Shown: piece by piece, positions 49,961 to 59,213 of the stretch | How the letters are laid out: every line of letters starts with the position of its first letter | How positions within the stretch are numbered: the stretch's first letter is position 1 | DNA from: Synechococcus sp. ROS8604 | GTDB lineage: Bacteria; Cyanobacteriota; Cyanobacteriia; PCC-6307; Cyanobiaceae | Assembly (NCBI RefSeq): GCF_014279655.1 | Contig: NZ_CP047946.1 | Coordinates: forward strand, 1,798,001 to 1,862,000 | Direction: 5' to 3' | DNA length: 64,000 bases | Notes under the pieces: generated by a model | The model's database searches: none | Told to the model about the DNA's origin: nothing | The model's input: the letters and a program-made list of their open reading frames with translations, nothing else | Translations under genes and position numbers: made by a program

Positions 49961-50620
49961 TCAGTTGATCTCAAAGAGCGAGCCCTGAATGGACGATGGA
50001 GAGGGCTCATTCCTGCGCCGTTGAATGGGGTCCACCTTCCAACCTTGAGGATCCCAACCCATCAGGAGTGGTTCTAAAGCCCTTAGGTCATGCCCATCAG
50101 CGACGGCTAACCACGCCTCTTCCAGACCATCCGGAATTAACACAGGCATTCGATCATGCAGGGGTTGAATGAGAGCATTCGGCGCAGTGGTGAGAATCGT
50201 GCAGGTATCAAGTTCACTCCCATCCGAACCAAGCCAGCGTTCCCACAATCCAGCGATCCAAAAGGAACGTTGATCAAGACGGCTTACAAAATAATTTTTC
50301 TCGAAAAATCCAGTGGCTGGGATTAAACATCGCCGATGGCGCCAAGCCGCTCTGAAGCTTGTTTTGTCAGCAACAGTCTCAGAGCGAGCATTAATGGGTC
50401 TAGGTCCAGTAGAGGGGTCTTTCGCCCAGGAAGGGATCAACCCCCAAAGCATGAGCGCAGCTTCGGTTTTGCACTCCTCTCGACGCAATCCCAACACCGG
50501 TTCAGAAGGGCGTATGAGCTGCCGGGGCGCGTAGCGCGCGAGATGCACATCAGACATCCGCTCCCGTAGAACCTGCGGGAGCTGAAGAGCATCGGCAGTA
50601 AGGGCAAAACGACCACACAT
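49961..50620 (-). CDS. SRAP (YedK/HMCES) DNA-protein crosslink protein
   Basis: A 219-residue protein that covalently traps abasic sites in single-stranded DNA. The start is fixed by the catalytic Cys2 after Met removal: MCGRFAL. Other active-site parts are WGLIPSWAKD, PINARSET, ATGFFEKN and LHDRMPVLI. All are present. The usual GFYEW is GFFEKN here. It is divergent from a small membrane gene. Confidence 0.93.
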   Translation of the reverse strand: MCGRFALTADALQLPQVLRERMSDVHLARYAPRQLIRPSEPVLGLRREECKTEAALMLWGLIPSWAKDPSTGPRPINARSETVADKTSFRAAWRHRRCLIPATGFFEKNYFVSRLDQRSFWIAGLWERWLGSDGSELDTCTILTTAPNALIQPLHDRMPVLIPDGLEEAWLAVADGHDLRALEPLLMGWDPQGWKVDPIQRRRNEPSPSSIQGSLFEIN

Positions 50621-50820
50621 AACACCCATCATCTAAGTCTGATGGCATGGGTGAGGGAAGACATCAATCAAAGATCTCACGGATGAGAGATCAAACTCGT
50701 CAGAATCGAAGTTCGTTTGTAACCGAGGGAATGCTGTTACTTAATCCGTTTTGCCTGATCCGTGCAGGCCAGGTAGCTGGTCTTAAAGCCACCATCGTGA
50801 TCTTGATGATGATGTTGATG

Positions 50821-50958
50821 AAGTCCAAGCTTCTGCGCGTGAAGATGTCGCTTCTTGGCTCCTTGATTGGTTTCACTCTGTTGGTTGGCTTCCTGCTCAC
50901 CACTGGCGTGCTGACGTTTGTTGCAGGTGGAGCCGTCGTCTACGCAGCAAAGAAATAA
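50821..50958 (+). CDS. Small membrane protein
   Basis: A 45-residue reading, MKSKLLRVKMSLLGSLIGFT onward, with one long membrane segment and a basic end. The open frame extends upstream with more hydrophobic sequence, so a longer form of 75 residues is possible. Start uncertain. Confidence 0.5.
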   Translation, partial: KSKLLRVKMSLLGSLIGFTLLVGFLLTTGVLTFVAGGAVVYAAKK

Positions 50959-50970
50959 CGATTGGATGAA

Positions 50971-50992
50971 GCCTGTTTGAAGATGAACAGGC
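50971..50992. terminator. Hairpin after small membrane gene
   Basis: GCCTGTT, 8-base loop, AACAGGC, lying between the small membrane gene and the convergent acetyltransferase. No T run, so only a possible terminator. Confidence 0.4.
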
Positions 50993-51008
50993 CAAAGTGC
51001 CGTACCAC

Positions 51009-51887
51009 TCAACCCAACTCCAAACAGGCAAGAGCAAACACATCATCTAAAGCCAGTTTCGGCAGATCACCTCGATACATCCGCATGGTTTCTGACTCAG
51101 TCTTAAAACCCAGACCTGCCATGAGCCCCTTTGCAGCAACGTTGAAACCAGGGGTATCGATCAACAGCACCCCTGGATGGCGTTGCTGAAGCTTTTGAAT
51201 CAGATACACGGCTAACCCAGGGGAATCGGCGAGCAGGGGACCGATGCGCCAGCCTTCATCGTCTTGCAAAAGGCATGGGCGAATGCGACCAAAACCATGA
51301 CAGTTTCCGTTCTCATCCAGGAGAGCAAGAACTTGACCCGACGGATGTCCAAGCCAATCAGCAAGGAAATGAGGCCTAGGACTGGGCTCTCGTTGGGCGT
51401 CGTACAGCTGAACAGCCTCTGAGGGAATATGGCTGCCCTCCAGCACATGCAAACCGGTTGGAAGTTCCCCCCTCAAGTCAATGGCGTGGCCCTCGTTGAA
51501 GCAACGCCAACGGGTGGTTAACGAAGATGATTCAAATCCCCATCCCGCATAGTCCAAGATTCGAGCAGGTGCTGCCTCCAATCCAATGCAGGTGAGATCG
51601 GAAAGGTGATCGAGAGCATGCTTCCAAAGCTGTCGGCCATACCCGTGACCTCTCTGATGGGGCACGACGAGATACAAGCCAATAAATCCGTAATCAGGGT
51701 TGTACCGGACGCCTGCAATGCATCCAATCGGCTCGTGATCAAGCCAGGCAATCCACAAGCCTTGACGATCCGTGTGCCGATAAATCTCTATACCTCCAAG
51801 ACCTGGAGCAAATCCCTCACGACGGGACCAGTCGGTCACGATTGGAATCTGATCTGACTCCAATTCGCGAATATCAAGACACCCCAT
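51009..51887 (-). CDS. GNAT acetyltransferase, two-domain
   Basis: A 292-residue protein. The N-terminal half is a GNAT domain with the acetyl-CoA loop VVPHQRGHGYGRQLW at about residues 75-90. The C-terminal half (VLEGSHIPSEAVQLYDAQRE onward) matches the second domain found in YitH-type acetyltransferases. Substrate unknown. The start chosen is MGCLDIRELE; an upstream ATG 30 bases away is possible. Confidence 0.87.
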   Translation of the reverse strand: MGCLDIRELESDQIPIVTDWSRREGFAPGLGGIEIYRHTDRQGLWIAWLDHEPIGCIAGVRYNPDYGFIGLYLVVPHQRGHGYGRQLWKHALDHLSDLTCIGLEAAPARILDYAGWGFESSSLTTRWRCFNEGHAIDLRGELPTGLHVLEGSHIPSEAVQLYDAQREPSPRPHFLADWLGHPSGQVLALLDENGNCHGFGRIRPCLLQDDEGWRIGPLLADSPGLAVYLIQKLQQRHPGVLLIDTPGFNVAAKGLMAGLGFKTESETMRMYRGDLPKLALDDVFALACLELG

Positions 51888-51943
51888 CAAACCAGCCAAA
51901 ACGAGGCACGCCCTCAATCATGGGGAACAACACGCCCAAGCAC

Positions 51944-52129
51944 TCAGAATTCATTCTTGAATATTCGCTCCAAGTCTTTTCGAAACTGTTGGGAGCTCAG
52001 GGGCAGAGCTTTTTGACGCGCTGAGTTTCTAAACAGCAAGGAGCGAATCCACCAGATTTGAAGAACTGCTAAGAAAAACCCCACAATCAGCAGGCTGACC
52101 GTGGGGGAATCGAGAGGAACGTATATCAA
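51944..52129 (-). CDS. Small membrane protein
   Basis: A 61-residue protein, MIYVPLDSPTVSLLIVGFFL onward, with one membrane segment and a basic tail. It is divergent from another small membrane gene only 20 bp away. Confidence 0.68.
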   Translation of the reverse strand: MIYVPLDSPTVSLLIVGFFLAVLQIWWIRSLLFRNSARQKALPLSSQQFRKDLERIFKNEF

Positions 52130-52149
52130 AGTGACACTGATCGAGCAGG

Positions 52150-52317
52150 ATGGAGTCTGATTGGGACAGAACCTTGCGCGAAATGAGTGTGGCCGAACTG
52201 TTACTCCGCAACGTCGGAAAGTTTGCAGCCGTGTCAGGGGTGATCGGCGTTGTGATCTGGTTGAGCTGGGTCATGCTCGATGTTAAACACCTTCAGTCGG
52301 GATTTACCCTTCCTTGA
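52150..52317 (+). CDS. Small membrane protein
   Basis: A 55-residue protein, MESDWDRTLREMSVAELLLR onward, with one membrane segment (AVSGVIGVVIWLSWVML). Family unknown. Confidence 0.64.
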   Translation: MESDWDRTLREMSVAELLLRNVGKFAAVSGVIGVVIWLSWVMLDVKHLQSGFTLP

Positions 52318-52328
52318 GCACCTAAAAT

Positions 52329-52808
52329 TTATGCGACACCGTCGGATATCACGGTATCGATTGGACCGGATTGCTCACGCTCTAGCTCTGGACTAAAGCG
52401 ACGAACAATCAATTCATCGATGGCTAAGCGTCCGGGGCCCATGGCCAGAATCGCCACAGCGGAAGCAAAGTAAAGACCTAATAATTCCAAAAGATAGATG
52501 TTGAAACCAGCAGTAATGATGGCGTGATAGATAGCGACCGAAATCGTGCCCATGATCGCAAGGGCACCAAAACGCGTCAGAAACCCCGTAATCAACAACC
52601 AGCTCCCAATAACCTCGGAAAACGCTGCGATGTAAGAAAGGAGAATGGGAAAAGGGAGATGGAGAGGCCGCACAAATGCATCAGCAAAATTTTCGATATT
52701 TGCCAACTTCTCATATCCGTGATGGATAAGAAGTGTTCCGGTGAAGACTCTCAGAATCAAAATTCCAAAATCGGAAAGGAACGGTTTTGTCGCGAGAGTT
52801 CTCAACAC
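52329..52808 (-). CDS. DoxX family membrane protein
   Basis: A 159-residue protein with four membrane segments and DoxX motifs: ILILRVFTGTLLIHHGYEKL and AAFSEVIGSWLLITGFLTRFG. The family is linked with quinone or sulfur redox chemistry in some bacteria; the role here is unknown. Stands alone. Confidence 0.9.
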   Translation of the reverse strand: MLRTLATKPFLSDFGILILRVFTGTLLIHHGYEKLANIENFADAFVRPLHLPFPILLSYIAAFSEVIGSWLLITGFLTRFGALAIMGTISVAIYHAIITAGFNIYLLELLGLYFASAVAILAMGPGRLAIDELIVRRFSPELEREQSGPIDTVISDGVA

Positions 52809-52954
52809 TGGAATTTACGTTTCTCAACATACCTTAATGAAAAACAGGGTCTCTCGCGAAAAGCAGCCCAAAAACGGCCCGATTTAGGAATAAATACTCA
52901 CTTGCAGGTCAACGAGCGAATGCGCCATGATGAGATTGATATCAGTCTATTGAC

Positions 52955-53068
52955 ATGTCAAACGAAGCTTTGATCACCCTCTTCCTTGGTTTTGGCGCCG
53001 CCGTCACAAGTCTCACCTTTTGGAAGCTGAGCCAAGCCCAGACTTCCGATAATTCCTCTACTCTCTGA
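52955..53068 (+). CDS. Single-pass membrane microprotein
   Basis: A 37-residue ORF, MSNEALITLFLGFGAAVTSL onward, with one membrane segment and a Ser/Thr tail. Family unknown. Confidence 0.58.
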   Translation: MSNEALITLFLGFGAAVTSLTFWKLSQAQTSDNSSTL

Positions 53069-53109
53069 AGCAGTGTTGATCAAGCTCTCTTCCTTACCGT
53101 TCTGAGTAG

Positions 53110-53529
53110 TTAGTCCACAAATCTCTTGTAAAGCCAGCGTACAAACCCTCCAAGTACTGGAACAGGACCAAAGGTGGGGCCAACGAAATCAAAGTAATCT
53201 CTATGACTTACAACTTTTCCGTCCGCGTTGAGTTCTAATCGAGAAGCACCGGGATAAATAAACTCAATTCCCTTAATTTTCAATCCCATTTCCCACTCAA
53301 TAAAAGCAATATTTTCATTGATGGCGATTGCTCCAGGCACAAGATAGATGTCATCGCAACGCTTCATTAACCTATCTTGTGCTGCGATATAGGCATCAAT
53401 GCCATGACGCTCTTGCGTTGGATCTTGAAAACAAACTTGTTCGTCATACAACTCTCTCCATTGAGACTCCGTTGGGGCTGGTTTTCCATATGGTTTCGTA
53501 AACAGTGCTTTTAAACGGTCGGAATCCAT
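53110..53529 (-). CDS. NTF2-like (SnoaL-type) protein
   Basis: A 139-residue protein with the cone-shaped NTF2-like pattern: an N-terminal helix (WRELYDEQVCFQDPTQERHG), a helix around AYIAAQDRLMKRC and strands IAFIEWEMGLKIKGIEFIYP and VSHRDYFDFVG. These folds bind small hydrophobic molecules or act as isomerases. No catalytic residue can be assigned. Confidence 0.85.
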   Translation of the reverse strand: MDSDRLKALFTKPYGKPAPTESQWRELYDEQVCFQDPTQERHGIDAYIAAQDRLMKRCDDIYLVPGAIAINENIAFIEWEMGLKIKGIEFIYPGASRLELNADGKVVSHRDYFDFVGPTFGPVPVLGGFVRWLYKRFVD

Positions 53530-53612
53530 GGGTTCGGGCTTAAGGGTGTCCTAAGCCTATGAAACGAAGCTGAATCTCTGCATAAAATCAATTTTGAATT
53601 GATAGAGCCCCT

Positions 53613-53831
53613 TTGTCACGCCAAAATTTCCAGTACGAACCGTTGGAAGCTTTCGGCGAGGGTCTGACCACGAAACGCCCATGGAATCAAGGATCTCTGG
53701 GTTTTGTTGAGCGTCTCAACGGGCGTGTGGCGATGTTGGGTTTTATGGCTGCCATCATCGGGGAGCTGATTAGTGGTCATGGACCTGCAGGCCAAGTCGT
53801 AGGCATGATTCGCTGGTATCTGTCTTTGTAG
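53613..53831 (+). CDS. hli: High-light-inducible protein
   Basis: A 72-residue single-helix thylakoid protein. The chlorophyll-binding motif E-x-x-N-G-R-x-A-M-x-G-F is complete at about residues 33-44, followed by the membrane helix AAIIGELISG. Such proteins bind chlorophyll and carotenoid and protect photosystems under stress. The start is TTG. It marks the host-like edge before the AT-rich island. Confidence 0.93.
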   Translation: MSRQNFQYEPLEAFGEGLTTKRPWNQGSLGFVERLNGRVAMLGFMAAIIGELISGHGPAGQVVGMIRWYLSL

Positions 53832-54654
53832 GCTGAGTAGCAAGAAGATCATTATTGGAATAAAATATTCTTGAACGACATCCAATAAAATATTCAAATT
53901 TAAAGAAATCGCTAAATCAAAAGCTTTCAATCACTTTAGGGAACCTCCAGCAATCCACCGCCACGGGATCAAACAGGCTCAGCAGAGTTTGTCTGTATTC
54001 CCATGCCTAACAAAACTCTGCCTCTGGACTGGGTGTAAACAATTCGTAATCGACTATGGAGTCAAGCGGTAGAGGAATACCGCCAAATTCCAGAGGAAAT
54101 GGGATCGTTGGATCACGCCACCGAGGAGGAGAGAGTAGCTATTGCTAAACGGAACAACAATCAGCAGCAAATCGACCCTTAGGAGTCAACTATCGAGGCG
54201 ATTCTTGATATTTCAAGACGAGCGGGCAATCTTGCATTGGCGTTGAATTTCATTCTCAATCACTTGAAGATTCCACAACCGAAGCAAAATAATGGAATCG
54301 CTTACCGTATTCGAAGCATCAACGAAAATCGAATGCACTGGCAAAAAGCACGACGCCGCCCAAGCCATGGATTTACAACAGTCTCTCATTTTTACCACCT
54401 GAATAACGGATAACTCTGTTATACACACCGAAACCGTTATTCTTTTCCTACTTATAGACCTACAACAGCAAATGATAATAAAATATCTAACTTTTCAGAA
54501 ACTTTGGTCATTTCGATGTGTACGGCATGAAAAACGGATTAGATTTATTGGCATCATTGGATATATCTATAAACACCGCGGTGTTTATACGGGGTGTAGA
54601 GTCTGTACAAAGCTTTGCTCTCAAAATCCTCAGCCGATGGGGAATCAAAACGTT
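53832..54654. other. Left part of an AT-rich island
   Basis: No complete gene is supported. A frame at about 54037-54183 reads WSQAVEEYRQIPEEMGSLDH and 27 more residues but lacks a start, so it is probably a remnant. A GCAGAGTTT/AAACTCTGC stem-loop with a 22-base loop is at 53982-54021. Two copies of AATAAAATATTC lie near 53860-53900. Confidence 0.5.
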
Positions 54655-55719
54655 TTACTTAGTTGTCTCTCCCAATAATTTCGCAACTTCCAAGCCCTCC
54701 TTAACCGCATCGACTGAAATTCTCTCATCTACCTCTAAATCCTGGCATTTATCTAGAAATTGAACTAACCGCTTAAGGTTAGGTTTTAAAAACTTATTCC
54801 AAGCTAATTTTGCTTGGAGCGGACCAAGTATCTGATCACGCTCTAAACGGTCATAATGGATGGAAGGTGGTAAAAAGTTATTATTGGTCAAGCTTGATGT
54901 AAATCTGCCATTAGCGGCTTTACATGCTGCGTAAATTTCAGGCCTATAGATACGTTGAAAAGTTTCCATAACAGCAACCAGTGCCACCAAGTCCCGGCCA
55001 GGGCGATTCAGTAGATCTCCCAGCTTGTAGTAAAAAGCTAGGGGTGCTTGAGTACCAGGTGGTTGAAAGTAGCTTACTTCCAGCCCCATACAACCAAAGT
55101 ATCTGTCTGTGAGAGAGGATGGACCAAGCTTTTGATATTGTTGTCCTAGTATTCGATGAGTAAACTCCTGCGCATCATAGGTATTGTTTGTTGATACGCT
55201 TAGTGCAAATATACAGGGTATATCGAGTATGCCACCTTCGGCCCAAAAGTCACGGAACATCATCCGAAATAAAAGCCCGTGGAGCTGACCAAAGGTATTC
55301 ATCTTGCTTTTTAATCCCCTCACTTTTAGAAGAGAGGGGAGAAGAATATTGAAATCGTAATCTCGAATATAAGAAGAAAAGTTAAATCCAATTGGGCCGG
55401 CACACCTCTCTCCTGTTCGCCTGTGTTCAAAGGCAGAGGATAGAAATTCGGCGATTGGGAACGGAGGAGATGAAGCATCATCGAAGTATGCGAATACCGT
55501 CACAATATCCAAGCGCAGGAGATATTCATTGCTGCCAATCATGCCTGAGCGATACAGCGATTCATATCGTCGATCTATCTCTGCAAGAAGACAACCTAGA
55601 TTCTGTTTACGTGTAAACTCATTCTTTGCAAGATTGACGTAATTAGTGGTACAGCGCGAATAAGATGCGGGAACATAACTAAGATTAAACGGGGTTGTGC
55701 AAATTTTAAAGCGCAACAT
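54655..55719 (-). CDS. DUF1852 (MesX-type) protein
   Basis: A 354-residue soluble protein matching DUF1852 along its length. Typical segments are TRKQNLGCLLAEIDRRYESL, NFSSYIRDYDFNILLPSL, QLHGLLFRMMFRDFW, LSVSTNNTYDAQEF, YFQPPGTQAPLAFYYKLGDL and METFQRIYRPEIYAA. In proteobacteria this family (MesX) is needed with MesD for a folate-independent methionine synthase. No MesD is in this window. The composition is more AT-rich than the host, suggesting transfer. Start: ATG, or TTG 15 bases upstream. Confidence 0.88.
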   Translation of the reverse strand: MLRFKICTTPFNLSYVPASYSRCTTNYVNLAKNEFTRKQNLGCLLAEIDRRYESLYRSGMIGSNEYLLRLDIVTVFAYFDDASSPPFPIAEFLSSAFEHRRTGERCAGPIGFNFSSYIRDYDFNILLPSLLKVRGLKSKMNTFGQLHGLLFRMMFRDFWAEGGILDIPCIFALSVSTNNTYDAQEFTHRILGQQYQKLGPSSLTDRYFGCMGLEVSYFQPPGTQAPLAFYYKLGDLLNRPGRDLVALVAVMETFQRIYRPEIYAACKAANGRFTSSLTNNNFLPPSIHYDRLERDQILGPLQAKLAWNKFLKPNLKRLVQFLDKCQDLEVDERISVDAVKEGLEVAKLLGETTK

Positions 55720-56283
55720 CTTAGAAGGTATCAATTTTTAAAGAACAATGCTTAAGGATTCTGGTGGGGAAGACCTTTTTGTATTCGATAATCTGTTAAA
55801 CATTAGCTAGCATAGCTAGAATTCATCGAATACTGGCGGCATAGGAAGAAGAGTTGATTATTTCTTGATCGTCCTTGGTTGCAAGATGACGCAGTTATGA
55901 GTTTTGCAAATAATGCTAATAGATAATAGACTGCAGAGAATAGAAGTGTTCGTAAGATCAGCAGGGTAGATTTTTAATGTGGACAGCGACACTGTAAACA
56001 AAGGCATGAGAGTCACGAAGACTTATTGATGAACAATGTTCTACGAGCTATTTATGTATTTTAAAAATAAAATATTTTACTGCCTCAGCTGCTGTGTATT
56101 TGTATTTGTGTGTGTGGGAGGGGGCACACTAAGAGAATTCTGAATTGCTTTAAGGGGGCTGCGGAAGAGATGCCAGAATCGAAGACGTATATTCCCAAAT
56201 ATTTAGCGACTCTCATCTAGAGCTAAAGATTACACTGCTACAATTACGACTGACCAAAAAGGTCTCATGGCTCATGATTTTTC
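55720..56283. other. AT-rich intergenic stretch
   Basis: No gene seen. It separates the divergent DUF1852 and transporter genes and may hold both promoters. Confidence 0.45.
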
Positions 56284-57216
56284 ATGTCATCAAAGCGACA
56301 ACTTAAATTGCAAGGGCAAACTTCTAAAACATATAGACAAAAGCTAACCCTCAGGTGCCGATACGCTTTTTACCTCCTCAACATTCTGAGTTATGTCTGC
56401 GTTCTAGCTTTTAATAAGCTAGCACTCGAAGAAGTTGATCTTATTTCCCACAACGTCATAGTAATAAGTAGCTCTGCATTAATCTGCATCGTCTATCTCG
56501 TTTTCAATGGCAAATCAGTTTGCCATGAGGTCTTCAGCGCATCCACCAAGGTTAAATGGCTGTTTTTTTTATATGCACCGGTAGCGACAATATTTCCAAT
56601 CTACTGTTTAGCCTACTCTCAGCAGCGCATACCTCTGGGTGTTTTGAGCTTCCTATCCGTTGGCTATTTTGCTTTTACTCATATTTGGTCTCATTTACTT
56701 GGTGTTAACACGCTTTACCGGCATGAGGTGCTCAAAATTGCCTGCGTCTTTGCAGCAGCGGCAATGTTTTTTAGAATAAGCTTCAAACCCGAAATAGATT
56801 TTCTTTTAGGCCTTCTGTCTGCGCTAATGTTTGCCATTTTAGTCGGATTGTCTCATGCACTGGCTGGAGTTATCCGTAAGGAAAGCCCGCTGGTAACAGG
56901 TTCAACAATTGCGGTACTCAGATTGTTTCCAGCAGGAATCTATACGGTCATCTCTGCCATCATTCTTGGCATTGCAACACAATACTCTGCCTACTCCGCC
57001 GCTGCAGGGGTCGCGCTAGGAATTTTTTCATTCAGCCTTTATATCAGCGTAGCTTTAAATGGTGCTAATGAGACATCTACAACACTTGCGGCCTACCCCA
57101 TTCCCACCTTCATTATCGCGGTCATCTTTTTCAACAATACTTGGTCTACCGGACAGATTGCGGCGGGAGGCCTGATGTTGCTATCAATATTGCTCTTACA
57201 ACTAACTCAGGAATAG
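56284..57216 (+). CDS. EamA/DMT-type transporter
   Basis: A 310-residue membrane protein with about ten segments in two halves, as in the drug/metabolite transporter superfamily. The first half contains APVATIFPIYCLAYSQQRIP and the second AALNGANETSTTLAAY-like small-residue helices. Substrate unknown. Low GC and position next to the DUF1852 gene suggest they arrived together. Confidence 0.8.
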   Translation: MSSKRQLKLQGQTSKTYRQKLTLRCRYAFYLLNILSYVCVLAFNKLALEEVDLISHNVIVISSSALICIVYLVFNGKSVCHEVFSASTKVKWLFFLYAPVATIFPIYCLAYSQQRIPLGVLSFLSVGYFAFTHIWSHLLGVNTLYRHEVLKIACVFAAAAMFFRISFKPEIDFLLGLLSALMFAILVGLSHALAGVIRKESPLVTGSTIAVLRLFPAGIYTVISAIILGIATQYSAYSAAAGVALGIFSFSLYISVALNGANETSTTLAAYPIPTFIIAVIFFNNTWSTGQIAAGGLMLLSILLLQLTQE

Positions 57217-57496
57217 ATATAGGTTGACAACCTTAATACGAATGTTTATCTCCTTCATCTCTGATATTTGAATTGTAGAAATTTTTCAAAAAGAAGCGTA
57301 TCAAGACGTCCTTTGACTTACGGTCACCACAAAACATCAATACAAGTCACACTCTGCTTGAAATCAGTGGCCAAGTTTGGACAAGATCAGTATTTCTGAA
57401 TGGAACAATTTGGATTCTGAGATGAACATCAGAGAACCCAAAAGATTCATGATACAAAAACCTGTATTGATGACCCTCTCCGAGTCAATTCCATGA

Positions 57497-58405
57497 GAGA
57501 GAATTCGATCACTGCTTGAACAGAGATATAGAGATAAGCGAAAAAGCAATGCAGGCCGGAAAATGATTGATCCACTTATCTTCTTCAAAATGCTGGTTTT
57601 GCAACAGCTTTTTTAACCACAGTGATGCTGAGCTTGAATTCCCAGTCAGCGACAGGCGGTCCTTCGAGCAATTCATCGGACTTGGAGTGATGAACGCGAT
57701 TCCAGATGCAACAACCATCGCATTTTTTCGTGAACAGCTTCGTAAACCCGGCGTTATTGAAGAACTTTTCGATTGTTTTGAACAGCAACTGCGAGCTCAG
57801 GGCTTGGAAGCCCGCGATGGTCAGATTATTGATGCCACTCATATACCTGTTCCCTCGTAAAGAAATACTCGGTCTGACAATAAAATCATCAAGGAAGGGA
57901 ATCTGCCCAAGCAATTGGAGGCCAACCCAAGCCGCCTGCAACAAGGGATCTTGATGCTCGTTGGGTGAAAAAAATGGTGTCCATCATTACGGATATAAGA
58001 ACAGTCTCTGAAATGATTTAGATCACAGTTTCATACGCAGATACGTCGTTACCCCCGCCAATATTCACGACAGTCAGATGCTGATCCAAATTCTAGATCC
58101 GGAGAATAGAAATGACTTTGTCTAGGCTGATTTATGTTATACAGGAGAAAAGTTTGAGGGGTTATTGAAATTGGCTGAGTATTGATTTAATATCCATGAA
58201 AAAGTGACGAGGAATCATCCTCTCAGCGAAGAAGCTGCTATATGGAACAGGCTACGCTCAAAAGCAAGAGCTAGAGTCAAACATCTATTTGGAGTAATGA
58301 CAGTTTGTATGGGTAGAAAGATGACAAGAAGAATTGGATTGGCATGAAATCGGGCATGGTGGGGGCAGGAATTTGACATACAATTCTCTCCGATATCTGC
58401 TCTGT
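57497..58405 (+). pseudogene. IS5-family transposase remnant
   Basis: A degraded DDE transposase. Recognisable pieces, in different frames, are FNHSDAELEFPVSDRRSFEQ, FIGLGVMNAIPDATTIAFFR, EARDGQIIDATHIPVP, then DARWVKK, RRYVVTPANIHDSQ, RVKHLFGVMT and RRIGLA. At least five stops or frameshifts break it. The order and motifs match IS5-type elements. Terminal repeats are not clearly visible, so the element is dead and its ends are unknown. Confidence 0.85.
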
Positions 58406-58805
58406 ACTGGAAAGAAAATGTTTACTGTCTGATAGGATAATTCAACAGATGATGGAGTTCATTTTCCATTCGAACTTCTACTCCCGTACCGATGTAGGTT
58501 CAGAGAGCAGATGGGTCGTTACCTTGCTATTTACGAAGAGAATGGCAATATCAACATTCTTTTAATTTTTCCAGCGCAAGCAAGAATAAAACTTTGCTCA
58601 ATCAATTATATCTGAAGGTGCTACCATCAAGACAAAACAAGAGATTAAGACGCTTAGCATTGCAAAGCATTGACAATTTTTCATCTAAAAATCAATATTT
58701 ACCCCGATATTTTCCTTGCTTTCTGGATTAATTGCTCACTCAAGTCAAATTGTGATTTTCAGGATCACATCAAAGGGCTAATTATTTTGCAATCCAACCC
58801 CTCGG
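58406..58805. other. Right edge of the AT-rich island
   Basis: No supported gene. A 34-codon ORF at 58512-58616 (MGRYLAIYEENGNINILLIF onward) is possible but weak. GC rises again at the J-domain gene. Confidence 0.4.
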
Positions 58806-59150
58806 TCACGTCGCCAAAATGTCTGACATCTCAGGCTGAAGCAAAACGTCTCGAGCATTGTTTAGACGCGTCATTACATCTGGATCGCCACCCTTATCAG
58901 GGTGATGCTGCACGGCCAACGCTTTATGCACCCGCTTAACGGCCTGTTCCGTTAACCGACCGGAGAGAGCCAATCCCAGGGTCTGCCTTGCACAAATCGC
59001 TTCAAAATCTGGATCGCGACCCAGGGGCTGACGCTCACGACCGTGGTTGAAGTGACCTGGTTTGCGCTTGCTATTTCGGTTGCGCTTGCTCTCGCCAGCG
59101 TTACCAGTTCCGAAACCTGAGCCCCCTGGGGCCTCTTGAGCGCTTGACAT
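58806..59150 (-). CDS. J-domain-like protein
   Basis: A 114-residue protein whose C-terminal 50 residues form a J-like domain: VKRVHKALAVQHHPDKGGDP, then VMTRLNNARDVLL. The HPD tripeptide needed to stimulate Hsp70 ATPase is present. The N-terminal half is Gly/Arg/Lys-rich and disordered. The ATG is chosen because upstream residues are not protein-like. It is 63 bp after the GST gene on the same strand. Confidence 0.85.
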   Translation of the reverse strand: MSSAQEAPGGSGFGTGNAGESKRNRNSKRKPGHFNHGRERQPLGRDPDFEAICARQTLGLALSGRLTEQAVKRVHKALAVQHHPDKGGDPDVMTRLNNARDVLLQPEMSDILAT

Positions 59151-59213
59151 GGTGATGATCTCCCTTGACGTGCCAGCCTGCCGGATCGCGATCACCAAAG
59201 GCCAAGCAAGTCC

